64,000 nt of DNA from Rosa chinensis (Eukaryota; Streptophyta; Magnoliopsida; Rosales; Rosaceae), in the NCBI RefSeq assembly GCF_002994745.2, contig NC_037092.1, positions 9,848,501-9,912,500 of the forward strand, read 5' to 3'. Within the stretch, counting starts at the first letter, position 1; the number at the start of each line of letters is the position of its first letter. The notes below the pieces were generated by a model, which worked only from the letters and a program-made list of their open reading frames with translations, was not told the origin of the DNA and ran no database searches. The translations under genes were made by a program, and so were the position numbers. Shown in pieces: positions 20,528-34,141 of this stretch.

Positions 20528-22220
20528 TTTTTATTTTTTATTTTTTGAAAAATAGATAATTTCATTACTTATCCATGACCTGCCACGTACATCAGATATT
20601 GTCTTATACAAAAATCATAAATGGCACAAGTGACCAAGCAAAAGATAGGTGATCCTCACTATTAACAAATGCGCTCCATTATTGAGTCTAAAAACAAGAA
20701 AACAAATCCTCACTACCTACCTCCCTTTGAACGGTAACCTAGTTGCCTAGAGACCTCAATTGGTGTACAACTAGAGGAACTAAGATGCAAGTAGTAGAAG
20801 TCCATACTTCTAATGGTAGGCAAGAAGACGAGGGAAACCTTTGCCCTTATCTTTAGGCCAGGATCAGTACCAGTAGCTGCAGGATAGGTGAGCCGCAATG
20901 TAGCAACATTTGACTTCTTATTGGGGCCAAGGTTCTTGTTCCTGCTTCCAAGTGGCCTGCCTATCTTTTTCTACAACTTCACCAGTGCAACATCAGTGTC
21001 ATCTTCTACCAAGACCTGGGCTTCAGCCTGCAAATTAAGTAGGAAGCTTATAGCCTAAGATAGTTTTAAATTTCTTGGGGGAGGGGCTACATCCACTACT
21101 ACGCCCTCTTTTCTTGGAGAGCAGAGCCTCCATATGCACAAGCTGCATCGCTTTTACAGGTGCATGCAATCCAATGCTAGTCCCTGAAGCAGGCACCAAT
21201 ACTGTAATCTGTACATGTTCCACAACCTGCACTATGGCATATTCAACTGCAATCCTCCTTTCTGTGTCTACTATAGATTCAGTACCTGATGTAGAATTAA
21301 CATTTGATCTCACCAACCTCCGAATGGTTGGCCTTTTCTTCTTTGGAATGGAGGAGGAAGCCATGAAGAAGTCACGATGATTCTGTGTCGAGAAGGAGAA
21401 GGAGCCTCCAGAAGTGGAGGGGCCAGTAAAGTTCAAAACCTTAGTAGTTGAGATTGCAACGCTAGGCTCCTCACACTTGGCTCCGGCATGTGTGATCAAA
21501 CTACATTGAGGGCACCTCCCTTTCAGGTGCTTAAACTGGAACTATAAGACTGGTTCAACACCAACATCCAGAAAGACCTTGCGCTCAAGTAAGACCGGTT
21601 TGGTAACGTTATGGGCAAACAAGATACAAATCAAACTTTGAACTTCTTCTTATCGAAGTCCAGAAAACCACCCAACAGATTGCCAATAATGGTAAAGTTT
21701 TCCTATTCTTCATACAAGGGAGGGGATCCCATAAACCCTAACCCACAAACGGACATGCTTGATAGGGACTTTATGGAGAGGTTTGACGCTGTCATACTCC
21801 TCAAGATAGACAAGAGCTTGATCAAAGCACCAAACAGCACCCTGTAAAACCTTGCTGCGATCACGAACAGACTCAAACGAGAATAGGAAAAGATTTCCAG
21901 CCCGCTCCTGAACCTTAAAACCTTTGTCCACAATCCAAGTGCTGAGAAAGTGGGCTTTGAAGGCTGAAGGTAGACCGGTCGGCGGGTCAGAGGCTTCCCA
22001 ATCAGAAAAGATTGGGTGGATCGGTGAACAGGGCCACCACCAATTGTCCCCAGATCTGCAGGAGCACTACCTCCCTCGGCAAGTGCAAAGGAGGTAGCCA
22101 AGCTAGCGGTGACAGCATCAATGGAGGCTATTGGATTGAGGGTGGATTGAGGATGAGAGCGAGATGAAGAAAGCTAGGAGAAAGGGAGCGCTACGGCGCC
22201 GTCGAAGCTAGGTTGAGAGA
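20528..22220 (-). pseudogene. LINE ORF1 relic (DUF4283 plus CCHC knuckle)
   Basis: Read on the minus strand, a Ser/Pro-rich leader (22100 downward) leads to a DUF4283-like segment with KVQERAGNLFLFSFES and HVRLWVRVYGIPSL. Next comes a zinc knuckle, CPQCSLITHAGAKC (C-x2-C-x4-H-x4-C, near 21480-21520). This is the order of plant LINE ORF1 nucleic-acid-binding proteins. Several stops and frame changes interrupt it. The element ends in an A-rich tail (T-rich on the plus strand at 20528-20547). No endonuclease or reverse transcriptase follows. Confidence 0.75.
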
Positions 22221-22490
22221 AAATTCTCTCCAAGGGTTTTCCTTAATATCCACAAGTGTTGGTGTTACACACGCATGGCTTGCTGGGAGCATGGAGTGCA
22301 AATATTTCTGGTCATTTTCTCATGAAATATTTCACGCAGGGCCATTTTCATTTTGGCCAAAAACAGAGATATGCACTAGCTTTTCATTGACCTGTATACA
22401 TAATAATCTACACATTACATACAAATACTACAGTATCTATTATTACATACAACATTCCTTGATTAAAATCAATATATCTGTTTCATTGAA

Positions 22491-25400
22491 TTACATAATG
22501 TCCTTCAAAACAGAGGGTAAGACTCTGAAAACCTTTTCACCAGGTTTCAAACTCCAGTCTTCGTGAAGCTGGCATAGAGCTGCACCTGCAACTTTCCAAG
22601 CAAAGCCACATTTCTTGACATCTTGTGCACCAGTTTCAGTCCTAACACTCTTGGCATAGTCATAACAAACGTGATAAATAGCGAGTGCGTCATTATATAT
22701 TTGTTGTCTGTGCCGCATATCACTTTGCTCAAACTCCTCAGCCTTGTATAAGATCTAAGATGGAAAATGCAGTTAGAGAACTTGGATGTCATTCATTATT
22801 AAGAAGCATTAAATATACAAAAGTCAAAGAGTACCTCTTTATACTTTCTTATGACGATATTGGCTGCCTGATTCTGGCCCTGTTTATCTTCGGCTCCCAT
22901 GGCAGAGGACATCTCATTCCGGTAATCTTGGTATAGTTTCTTCCATTCTTTCAAGCTACCCTCAGGAACGTCAACTTCAAAAAGAGGAAGTTTCTGAATT
23001 TCTGCACAGAGGAAGAGCGTGCTAAAACTGTTTTTTTTATTAATGGAAGGGGGCTTAAGAACAAGCAAACAATAGAGAACTTTTATCACCTTTGAGAGAT
23101 CTGTTTTCTGTTTCATATTCATCCACCTTATCATAAATTGATCCCAAAATGGAAATTGAATGGTAGGAATCTAGGGGTTTCTTCTCCATGAAATGTGGGA
23201 ACTTTTTCACCTTCAATTCTTTTGGAACTACAACCTGTTACACACACAGAGGGTAAGCTTAGTATCAAAGCACAGCCAGTCACTTCAAAGCACACTAAAA
23301 TAATCAACGATCAGACAATGCTTGAACGTAAAATATAACTGACCTTAAAACCTTTCTTGGGGCATCGAGAGCTTCATAGTAAATATCAATCAATTGCAAT
23401 ATCTTTGCCTTCAGTTCGTTTTTCTCATCAATACTCGTATCTCCTAAACTCAAAAATTTATCCATCGAAGCCATCCAGTGTTGAGCTGCCTCACTCATTG
23501 CGAAGCTGAAATATCAGAATTTGCAACACAAGAATGAAGGAAGCATCAAACGTTGGAATCTTCATGAAAAATCTTGTACTAAGAATAAGACAAGAATAAT
23601 CGTACTGTAAAGTGTGAACTACATAGTTAGGGAATGCTGTCTTAGTGCCGAGATACAAGTAGGATAGAAAGTTAGAAACCAATCAAACTGATTTGTAGAA
23701 CTTGTATATAATTTTTTTATTCAACCTGATTTATATAAATAGTGGTTATTATTTACAGCAACAAATCAATAAAACTGAGGTTCAACAAATTACTTGACAC
23801 ATGATAGTGGTCACCAACTTCTAGAGTAGGTAAAAATGTTTCATATGGAGATTCTCCTTACTAATCTCTTTACTAATATGATCAATGAATGATGCTTTGT
23901 CTCAAGTAACTAAAAATGATATCAAAATGTTCTGTATAAGATTAAAGTCTTAATAGATCGACCAAATAATAGCTACAACACAGTGGGATCCTAATTGAAA
24001 CCAAGAATTTGAATTTAGTACCAACTAAAAGATTAAAAATACAAAACATACCTTGGTTCAAACCTAGTCTTCAAGAATAGTTTGATGAGCTCATCTTCTA
24101 GATCAACATTTGAAAGCTCGGTTGGTCTTTTACCATGAACTTTTTGGGTAGATGACTTTTCAATCCAAGGTTCACTTGGTTTAAACGATTCCAACAGCTG
24201 AAGTACTTCCAATAATGAGTGTTAAATATTAAAAAGCAAACCAGATTATCAAGAGTGTGGAGTAGAGGTAAGAGCAATACAAGTCACTTAAATATTGTCC
24301 AATGAAAATTAGAAAAGAATTCAGAGTATGGGCTGTCTGATGATTCAAACTTTTCAAATCCCATATATTATTTCTTAGATGGAATGAATAAATATAAAAA
24401 ATCAGTTAACAAAGCATGGAGTATCGATCAAAGAAAAAAGAAAAACAACATGGTAGTTAAGTGGTATGGAAAGCAAAATTATTTGCAATTCCATGCAGAT
24501 CTATTAAAGTATTTCTAAAGTGCTTCTGCATGCTGAATTCAAAACAAAATGAGCATGACTTGTGTAATTGCCAACCTGAGGGTTTCTTGAGATCCAGTAT
24601 AGATCACCATCAAAATCTCCACCACCCATTTCATCCGCAATGGAACGTGGACCTTTACAAGAGAAGAATATACCGTACTTGGCATTCCCAACAACAGATT
24701 CTAGTTCCTTGACATACGTGGCTTTTAGGACATGAATATCACCGAAGTGTACACCAGGATTCCGGTACACTAGAACCATTCCCGACAGTTGTCCATCTTT
24801 TCTACATAATCATTGACAAGAAGAATGTACAACAGTAAATATCATGAAAAATTCTAGCATAGGATAATCAAGAAAAAAAGAATGTACAATAAAAACATTG
24901 ATATAATGATATAATTGAAGGAAGCAAACACAGTTCTCTAGAACAGCTCTACCGGAACAAATACAAAAATCCTAAATGTAAAAATACTGGAACAATTAGT
25001 CCATGATGCAATACAACGTAAAATGTATCACAATTTTTTCTTTAACAGTATCCTATCAAAAATAAAGAAAAAGAAATACAATGCATTAGTAAGAAAATGA
25101 TAGTCCAAAGCTTACTAGCAAAAGTATATCGCACATCTATACATCATTAACATTAATTCCAGAAACTGTATTTCATAGCTAATGGCAGGGGCATGGACCA
25201 GAAAAGTAAGGACAATGTGTTGCTATAAAAAAATAAAAAAATAAAAAAATAAAAAAATAAAAAAACATCAAGAAGTAGAACCAAAGGATTAACTCCATTC
25301 AATCTAGCTATAGTGTAACAGATATTAAACATATTATCAAATTCAGGAACAAACTTTATATAACAGAGGAGGAACATGTAAGAAATCATACATACAGGAT

Positions 25401-28400
25401 AATGCAAACTTGATCTTTTTCAAGTTTTCCTGTTGGATCAGCTGTCCCCATCAAATAGTATGATTCAGGAATACAAATTTTCCCTTTTTTAAGATTGATC
25501 TTTTCCATGTTCATAAGGGCTGAAAGACGATATTGCATATATGGTTCTTCAAGAGGAATACCACAGGAGATCATTTTCGCAACATTACTATTGTCATCGA
25601 TCTCGCCATATCTAAGGGCAACTGCAAATACAGACAGTAATGGAACCAATCAAAGAACTAGCCATGCTGGACAAAATACAAGTGGACCATAAAAGAAATA
25701 AAACAACGCTACTTAATCAATGGAAAGAAACAGAAACAAATTGGCGAGCAATTTGATCCCAAACAAAGGAAAAGGAATGAGAAAAGTTTTCTTTACCTCT
25801 GAATGCTGCACGTTTATTGCTATAAACATCACGAGTCTCTTCTAAAGCTTTCATAAGTAACTCGATGAAGTATTCTTTTGGCACCCCTCCATGGTATAAA
25901 AGTGCAATCAAATTCCTCGACAAAGTTGTTCTCTTAGTAAGTTTACTGCAAGATCAAAAGTTTAAGGTGATTTATGCCTTAAATAATAGATAATAGAAAC
26001 AGGTAATGCTCCCCCTGTATCTGAAATTCTCATTCATAACTAACATCTTTGAGATGAGCAAAACTGTCATCATAAAATTTTAGCTTAACTATTCTAATTA
26101 CTATTGTGATCTAAATCTTCCATAAGCATTAGAAGATGAAGTAGTCTCATGTCAACTATAATTGGTTCACGTTTGATAAATGGAGTGTGTGTGACAAGTC
26201 TGTCACTCTCATACATTAGAACCTCAATGATTATTGTTGGATTCCGGCCTTAATTATAATTTTTGTCATTATGATTATATCATAATCGTCAACCTAGTCT
26301 AGATGATAGCTGAAACATTCAGTAGTTCCTTATGTTCAGCAGCTGTAGGTTTATTTCTTCACCATAACAGTTCAATTCTTTTAACTATATAATCTCTTCT
26401 CTAAGAGATAAATGTATATTACCTATTTTACCTATTACCAACTTCTACCTGGAATCAGAGTAGAGATCTGAAGAATTTTGTTTTTCCTTTCCTCCCTCTT
26501 GCTTCTAATAAATAAAGCTATATTCCAAAAATGTTGGAAATTTACCAGAAAGCATTACTCGAAGAAGCTCATATTCATATATAATCACATATCAATTTTT
26601 GTTTTATTTTTAACCTCAAAAGTATCTCACAGCACATGAGAAACTGTATCCAATATATGCCAATAATAACCAAGTTGATACAAAGTAAGTGATTTCACTG
26701 CAGGGAGCAATAGCATTTAAATTATTGTACGATGGATCTACCTTGTTCCTACTATCTCCAGTGAATTCACTGTTTGAGGATCTGACAGTTTTGGATCTGG
26801 CTCAACTTTGACCATTGACGGTCGAATCTGCAATGTGTTTGGTGGAAGCTGCAAATTTTGATATAGAAATTGAAGCATTCCATCAATCACAAACCTTTTA
26901 GATGGTATTGCTTCAGATAAATTAGAAGAATTGCATTCCTGCCAGTGGTCAAATTGATCCTTTCCAAGAAGGCATTTTCAGGCTAATAAAACCTAATGAA
27001 ATTTCACTTGTACTAAGTCCATACTAGCTCATCTGGTCCTTGTTAGCATACAAAAACTCCTTCAGCGAACATGTTACATATATGTATACATCTCTTTGGA
27101 AAAATAAAACAAATCAACTTAAAATGAAGTAATGAACGTTCCAAGGGTCCATTTAAGTGAAAATTTTAAAATGAGGGATTTGGATAAATAGAAAACTCCA
27201 GTTACCTATATGAACTTAGAACATTAATGTATAAATTTCGTTATTCATAACATTTACTTAATGACCACTCCCAGAAAAACAAGAGGAAAGTTTTATATAA
27301 AGTAAATACCTTTTTCAGTAATTTAAGTTGCATATTTCACTTACAAGATCAAAAGTTTGGGATTGTCTACGGTGTACCTATATATCAAATAGACTAGTTA
27401 AATACAAAGATAGACTACCTAGATACAGAGGTAGACCAATTCAAGCTAGCCTACTTATTCATGGAGTCAATCTACCTTTATATCAAATCTAGCCTACTTG
27501 ATGTATTGGTACATTAATGTACCGTAGAATTTTTTCAAAAGTTTTATTTGAATTTTATTAGAATAAGAAGTTGAGATATTTAATTATTTCTTTTTTACTT
27601 TCTTTTGATTACCTTCTTTTGATTTTCTTTTTAATTAAAATGAAATGAATAACTTCCAGTTGAACACACAGAGAGAGTTAACAGCTCCCCCTATCTCCAT
27701 CTCGAACGCACTCATTCATTATTAACTGATACAGAAAGACAAACAGACCATACTCTGCTGATAACAGTATGACAGAACAATGTGGTGGATATTAGAATAT
27801 GTAATGATATGACATGGAACCAAGTTGGCTCCAATAAGAAGTAATTTTTAAGAAAATGGCAGAAAACGTACCAGTTTATTGACAAGAAAAGTTCCTTTGA
27901 TAGCATAGACTTTGTAAAAAAGTCGGAACTGCATGAGCAAAGGCTACAGGGTGGAGGGGAAAAAACAAAAAGGAAAATGAAATGAGAATCCACTGCAAGC
28001 CCACAACTTAAAAGAGAACAGAAATTGCAACACTACATCCACATACCAGTTCCTGAGTTCTAGTGCCTGGCTGTTTCCATTCCAGAATGTTGTCCTCAAG
28101 TTCATCATCAGGATCATCAAGTCCCTAAAGCACGAATCAATGATAAGTCTTGCACATAAAAGAAGAGGAGAAATATGGAGCTGTATCCATAAATTCAGAT
28201 TGGCTCAACCACTGAGACAACTGCAAAGATAAGGAAAGGTTCATTCATTTCCAGGAGACAGAATCCAATGCGCCTAGCCCATTCCAGATTGGCTCAACCA
28301 TTGAGACAGAGTACAAAGATATAAAGAAAATCATACTTGCAGAAGGCACAGAATAATGGGGCATAAAAATGACTCTTGCCATGTTATACATATTGCCCTT

Positions 28401-31400
28401 GCACACCGAGTTTTTTTTCAGCTGTGTGACGAACTAACCTGTCATACCAAGTGACCAGGTGAACTATCCTGTCTTATATTCTTCTTCTGTATCCATATTC
28501 ATGGTTATAAGATCTATATTTCTACCTATATATGGCAATACAGCACAAGGAAAACCTACTACTTTCAAATATTATCCACACATTGAAAACCAAATCTTCT
28601 GCAATCACATATTTTAAATGCTCTATCATAAGTCAAAAAAAAAAAAAAAAAAAAAGCTCTATCACATGTCAAACTGCAGTTTGACGGTAATTCAACTATG
28701 ATCGTAGTATATAGTTGTTATTGCTTCAAATAATATGGATAAACTTAAGAGCTAACTAAAACAGAATCAGAAACCTCGATGTGTTCATTATTGATAAGCT
28801 CTCCTTTGTGTGCTATCTCAGGACAAAGTAAAGCCAGATCCTCAGATATAAATCCTGTGCCATCAGTATGTATACGAGCTTTTCCATCTACATAGATGGG
28901 ATTACCAGACTCATCCTGCAATTTAGAAAAGGAAAAAAAAAAAAGGAAGAAAAATAACTGTGCTTTTAAAATTGAAAAGAAAGAAATTTGAAGAAAAGGA
29001 AAGATAAGGACCAGGGAAATAATAATTAGGAAAGGCGAGAAAGTTCATGGAAAAATGGTTTCAAGGATCATACGAGACAGTATTCTTCATTGATGAACTC
29101 AACCTTGACAAGTGACCAATTCACTTCTAAAGTAACTGTCTTGGACAAAATGAGAGATAACCTGAATCCCGGACACGGATGGTAATTTAGAATCAGAAAA
29201 TAGAATTGATTGTATACAGCTCGGGAAAGAAATTTGTTATACCTAGCCATGTAATTTGCCAAACTAGGCCCAGTGTGTACGTGCGTCAAAAGAGATCTTC
29301 CTTCATGCATCGTTTTGCCAGCTAACTTATAGAATTTACCCATGTCTATCGCAGCATCAGAGCTCATACGAACAAAGTAACATTTCACAGGTGATGAAGT
29401 TGGGTCTTTCAACTTATTCTTTCCTTTGTTACCACCAACACTGTGCACTGATTCATAACCATTACAAGAAAGAATTAGAGAAATGATAATAAGTTCTGCT
29501 AGGATTCTTAACAACACAATACTACGAATCCGAATTCTATGTGACAAAAAGAAGTGTTGACACATAGAATCCCAATTCTTCTATGATAGCTAATATGGAC
29601 GACATAGACATACGCATACATGCAATGTACGTATGTGTGTCTACCTGATGGTTGTATCAAGAAAAGAATAAACCATTATGAATTAGCAATTTATTGTATT
29701 TTTTACTCAAACAAGCATTGTCCTAAGTAAGAATGTGGTCATTAGAACTATGAACTCAATCAAGAAAGCTACATAGAAGAAGAATTTCAATAGTGGTTAG
29801 GGAAGAAAACTTTTCAAGAACTGGAAATACAAAATCAAAAAAATGAAGGCTTGAAAAGCATACCAAAGTGACCATATCGCCGCAAACCAACAAGAATGCC
29901 TTCTCGCATTAACTTGCTATATGTACCATAATTATTATCAAAAAGAATACTGGAACCTTCCCCTTGGGTAAATTTCACCTCTAAAACATTGTCATCTTCT
30001 AACCATTTCTGTAGGAGAGTTCTTGGTTTGTCTAGGAAGGGACCCTGAGTTTATTATTAAAAAAAAAAAATGTCACCTATCCGATGTCTGCAAAATGAAA
30101 TGTCAACAATGGTAACAGAACATGATGATCATTAACAGAAATAAATGCTTAGAATCCAGTGGAAATTGCTTACTTTCATAGTATATAGATTTAAAGGGCC
30201 TCGTGTTTGACAAGTAAAATAAAAAACATGATTTCTAGAAAAGAATTGCAGATGGTTAATTATACACTGCCATAGGAGCTTTAGCTTGGAACTTTAGACT
30301 TGCTATGTAAACATTGGAAATTAAATCCAAAATGTTGGCACTTAAAAACCTCCTCCAAAAACCAATGAGAATATCACATCCCACCCAACGCTGTAAAGCC
30401 ATAGGTATTAGTATCCTGATTGGATTTTAAGCAATGATTACCTACATTACAGCTTCTCTCTGAAATATATGAATTTTTCTCCTCCTGTGTATGCATATGC
30501 GAGTATCGAAACACATTTGTATACAACTAAACAAACTGAGGGTACAGCAGAAACCTTGAACTTGCAACTCCCATCCAAGGAAACATAACAATAGTAGTGG
30601 TGTGTTCTTTGAGAATCCCAATCAGAATACTATAATACAACCAAAACATGAAAGAGTCAGATACAGTCAAGGATACCAGGGCGGCTTATGCAGGTGTTAC
30701 AGAAGACTAACAATGATTCTTTAGAAGGAGAATAGAAAGAAGCTAACAATTAATGGATTAGAATTTCTCTTTAAAATCTCAAGACTTTCAAAACTGTGTA
30801 ACACATTAACATCAGTATTTTAATCCCTGAACTACTTGAGAAGTATAAACCTGATGAGTGAAAGGTTTTGACCAGAGTGGTCCAAAATCATTTTATGAAC
30901 TTCTGCAAGGATATTTGTGAAGAGTTACGAGGAAAACCATCTCTCTTTGATAAGAAAAAGGTACCAAAATATGGCATCCAAAAGTATTTTATGGGACTTG
31001 TATAACAACTAACAAGTAGAGCAGGATCAGTTAACATCACTTGGTGCAGATTATGAAAAGTAAGGCATTAATATGCAGAAGAGCAAGAATGAGAGAGTCA
31101 TAATCACCAATCGTCGGTCAGCCTTGCCAACATTGTTTTCACCCAAAGCATGCCAAACTTTGGTGTCAAAGTTTACCATTGGCAAATTTCTCCAGCGCCT
31201 AATAGCCTCCACTTCTATTACATCTTTTAACTTTGTTCTGAGAATAAATAAATGAGTGAACACAGCAGGGACACATTTTAATCAAGATGAGCTTTAAAAC
31301 AAAATAAACAACAAAAGGAAAGAGAAAAAACAGAAAGAAAAATACTTTGTCATACCCTCCAGCATAACTTAATATTAGAAATTGTCTTCTGAACTCGAGT

Positions 31401-32912
31401 TCTCCCAGAGCTTCTAAGTGTGCTGGTCCATGGTCACCAGGATGGTATAGAACTGGGGAGTGAGTGACAGTCTCACCTGCATCAACACGCACTCAAACTC
31501 TCATGGAGACAATTGGTTTAAGGTAACACAAAACACCATCAATCACAATGCAAAGCATTAAAAAAAGTATTGAAAGTCTGACCTTGAAAGCTCTTATGAA
31601 GTTGAACAGGAGTAACAGGAGAGGCAGATAGGGTTTGAAAGGGAGAAACATGGACACCTGTAGAAGAATAAGCAGAGGAATCAGGCTCACATATATGGAA
31701 ACAGAAATGGTTTTAAGATAACATAAAATACCATCATTGCTGAAAATATGACCTATTAAAGCTATCATAACTTTGCACAGGAATACTAGAAGGAGTAAAT
31801 AGGATTTGATAACGAAACATCCAAGAAAGCTTTCATAACATTGGACAGAAATGGGTTCATGATCAACACAACACATTATTCATCAGTGCAAAACATCAAA
31901 TAAAGAAAAGCAAGTCTGACCTTGGAACCTCTCATAGAGTTGTCTATGAGTATTAGAAGGAGCAGACAGGATTTGATAAGGAGAAGGGGAGGAATAAGGT
32001 GATTGGCCATTGCACACTGTCATCGGGGATGGGTTGGGAGTCTCACCTACACCAAACAAACACTGAGGCTGTTTAATTCATTATAAAACTCTGTTGATCA
32101 GTAAAACCATCACTCAGAATAGAAGTCTAACCCTGAGGCTGAGAACTGGAATAAAATGGTGCATCAGTACCAGCAGGAGAAGAATGGCTCTGATAATAAG
32201 AAGTCTGGAAAGCTTCAGAAGGAGAAGCTGAAGAATAGAGTGGCTGTCGATTATAGTCTTGATGTTGCTCTACACCAGGAGAACCACAAGGAATTGTCTC
32301 ACCTGCAACAAAGCTCTCACTCATATTACACAATCGGCTTCATTTAGGAATTCCATGAAACAGCAATTGATCAAATTGAAAAAGCATATAATTAAAAGTC
32401 TGACTCTGACCTTGAGAGCTCAAATATAGCCGCTGAAAAACAGAGGAACAGAGTCCACTCTCTTCAGACTGGTCTACAACTGCAAATACCACCGCACCCT
32501 CAAACTCAAATTGAGACAGAAATTGCTTCCAACTTGACAAAGAAAGTAAAAAATCCAAACCTTGAGAATGATCAGGGCTGTGATAAAGCTGTGGAGGACT
32601 AGTAACAGAAGAAGAAGAAGCAGAGGGACTCTGAGGGGTCCAAACTGTTCTAGAAGAAGGAGACGAAGAAGATTCATTCTCTAGTTTCCTGATCATGAAA
32701 GCAATGAATCCATTGAGGGTTCTGATCTCAGTTTTGCTGTTGTAAATTTGGTCCAGCACGTAGAGGGCGTCTTGCTCGCTCAGCAATGCCAGCTTTCTTC
32801 TGATGCCGTCGTCCGGCTGCGGTTGCTTCTTAAGGTGACATATTCGATCCAGCGATTGCTGCACGGAGTCGAGTAGCTGCACGCCGAACATGGCTGCTTG
32901 GTTGAAGGGCAC
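22491..32912 (-). CDS. RDR3/4/5: RNA-dependent RNA polymerase, gamma clade (RDR3/4/5 type)
   Basis: I could join 23 exons in phase into 1,155 codons plus stop: 32912-32561, 32479-32411, 32302-32132, 32046-31921, 31657-31583, 31476-31356, 31237-31108, 30629-30555, 30044-29864, 29447-29243, 29161-29074, 28915-28775, 28124-28047, 27943-27872, 26848-26742, 25945-25797, 25621-25396, 24801-24576, 24197-24052, 23505-23352, 23234-23090, 23001-22835, 22754-22491. The catalytic loop is GGGDFDGDLYW (about residues 849-859). The DFDGD form, in place of DLDGD, marks the gamma clade, whose function is poorly known; alpha-clade RDRs make double-stranded RNA for silencing. Other shared blocks are HTDGTGFISEDLAL and LLYHGGVPKEYF. 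The N-terminus GIRRKLALLSEQDAL fits the family. A Ser/Pro/Tyr-rich linker (exons 1-6) makes it longer than the roughly 1,000 aa usual for the clade. A second start lies at 32891. A 33-nt optional exon is possible at 31753-31785. Confidence 0.88.
31583..32479 (-). repeat. Duplicated exon/intron modules in the RDR linker
   Basis: Exons at 32411-32479, 32132-32302, 31921-32046 and 31583-31657 all begin and end in phase 1. Three of the introns open with GTCAGACTT or GTTAGACTT, and exons at 32302, 32046 and 31476 open with GTGAGAC. A relic unit with the same ending pattern sits at 31753-31860. The encoded peptides repeat a pattern of SPYQILSAPS..QLYERFQ, weakly in some copies. Because every unit is symmetric, gain or loss of one keeps the frame. 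Confidence 0.7.
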
Positions 32913-33450
32913 TGCTGCTTTGGGTTGAGTGTGGTGGTCAGAAACTTAAAAACTGTGGTGGTTGTAGTTTCCCGCTCTTGCACCGTTTGTATGAAGGCTG
33001 CGTTTGCGACACATGTCATCACGTTTTCCGAGAAGGGAACGTTCGAATGGTGTTGTGTGCTCGCGAAGCTTTGTTCTTGTTTTTCTTTGTTTCATTTAAC
33101 CCACGGGATATGAGACATCGTCGATTAGTGTATTTCCTTCTTGGTAAACGACGGCGTTCGATGCCAGAAACAGTACAGATTTTCAAACACAGTCCACTGT
33201 GGAGGATATAGTTTCGGACCATAACGATGATGATTTGTCATAAAGGTCAAATCTTTTGAGCTAAAAAAGGAAATGGCAGAGGCTAAAAGATTGAATCTTG
33301 ACTCAGAGTCAGTTGACTCATTTTTTTGAAGCTAGTGTGAAAAAAGGGTATTTACTATTTAGTAATCTTCCCCTAATATTAAACCTAGTTCTTCTCGATA
33401 ATAAATTAATAATTCATTGTGAATACTTTAAGACAAGCAGAACAAAGAAG
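32913..33450. other. Upstream region of the RDR gene
   Basis: No other gene is seen. It presumably holds the promoter and 5' leader of the minus-strand polymerase gene, but I see no clear TATA box. Confidence 0.4.
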
Positions 33451-33460
33451 TCAAGCGTTT

Positions 33461-33688
33461 AAATACCACAGTTGGTCGAGTTGGTAACAATCTCTAGGTG
33501 TGGAACCCTCATAATCGGGTTTGAATCCCGCCGACACTGATTAAAGTTAAATCTCAATCTATTCTTGATGACCATGAAAGAGGAAGCGTTATGACATAAT
33601 CCCCTAGCACAGATTAATCTATGTGCTTAAGAAGCATTTAAGAAACTATGTGATCTCAATCTATGTGATCTCGATCAAAAAAATGAAC
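33461..33688 (+). mobile_element. tRNA-derived SINE
   Basis: Internal pol III promoter boxes are present: box A TGGTCGAGTTGG (33473-33484) and box B GGTTTGAATCC (33518-33528). A roughly 150-bp unrelated body and a short A-run follow. The flanks TCAAGCGTTT (33451-33460) and TCAAGTGTTT (33689-33698) form a likely target duplication with one change. No intact tRNA cloverleaf can be drawn, so this is not a tRNA gene. Confidence 0.6.
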
Positions 33689-34141
33689 TCAAGTGTTTGT
33701 TCAAATGACCAAAAATGAAGAAACTCGAGCTTTTGTTTGAGTTTGGCCTCAAAACATATAAGCATATTCAGACCTAAAAGAAGCAGCAGAAACTTGATGT
33801 GAAGAGATCAGAGATCAATGAAGGGTATTGTAGTATCAGTTGAGTATATATGTCTAGCATGATGGGTCTTAGTATAAGAATTTTGTGCATTGACATTTCC
33901 TATACAAAACAATGAGTCTTAAACCTAGGTTAGAACTGTGTGAGTATTTAAAGTAAAGTCTAAAGCGATTGAATCACAAGATGAAGATCAAGACCCCAAC
34001 TGATCCCAGATGATTCTCTCAAAAGGTAATTCATTAATTGCATCTCATAGCATGTTTGTTTCTTATGTGATTGCATGGAAGGATTGAAGACTGTGAATCA
34101 ATTCTGAAGTGGTCCGAAAAGCATCTGTGCGTGTGATTAAT

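Noticed and set aside
25227..25266. Regular AAAAAAT repeat in an RDR intron
   Set aside because: This is a simple-sequence run within an intron, with no sign of function.
33465..33545. Possible tRNA gene
   Set aside because: The A and B boxes are present but the acceptor and anticodon stems do not pair. The sequence continues into a SINE body with target-site flanks.
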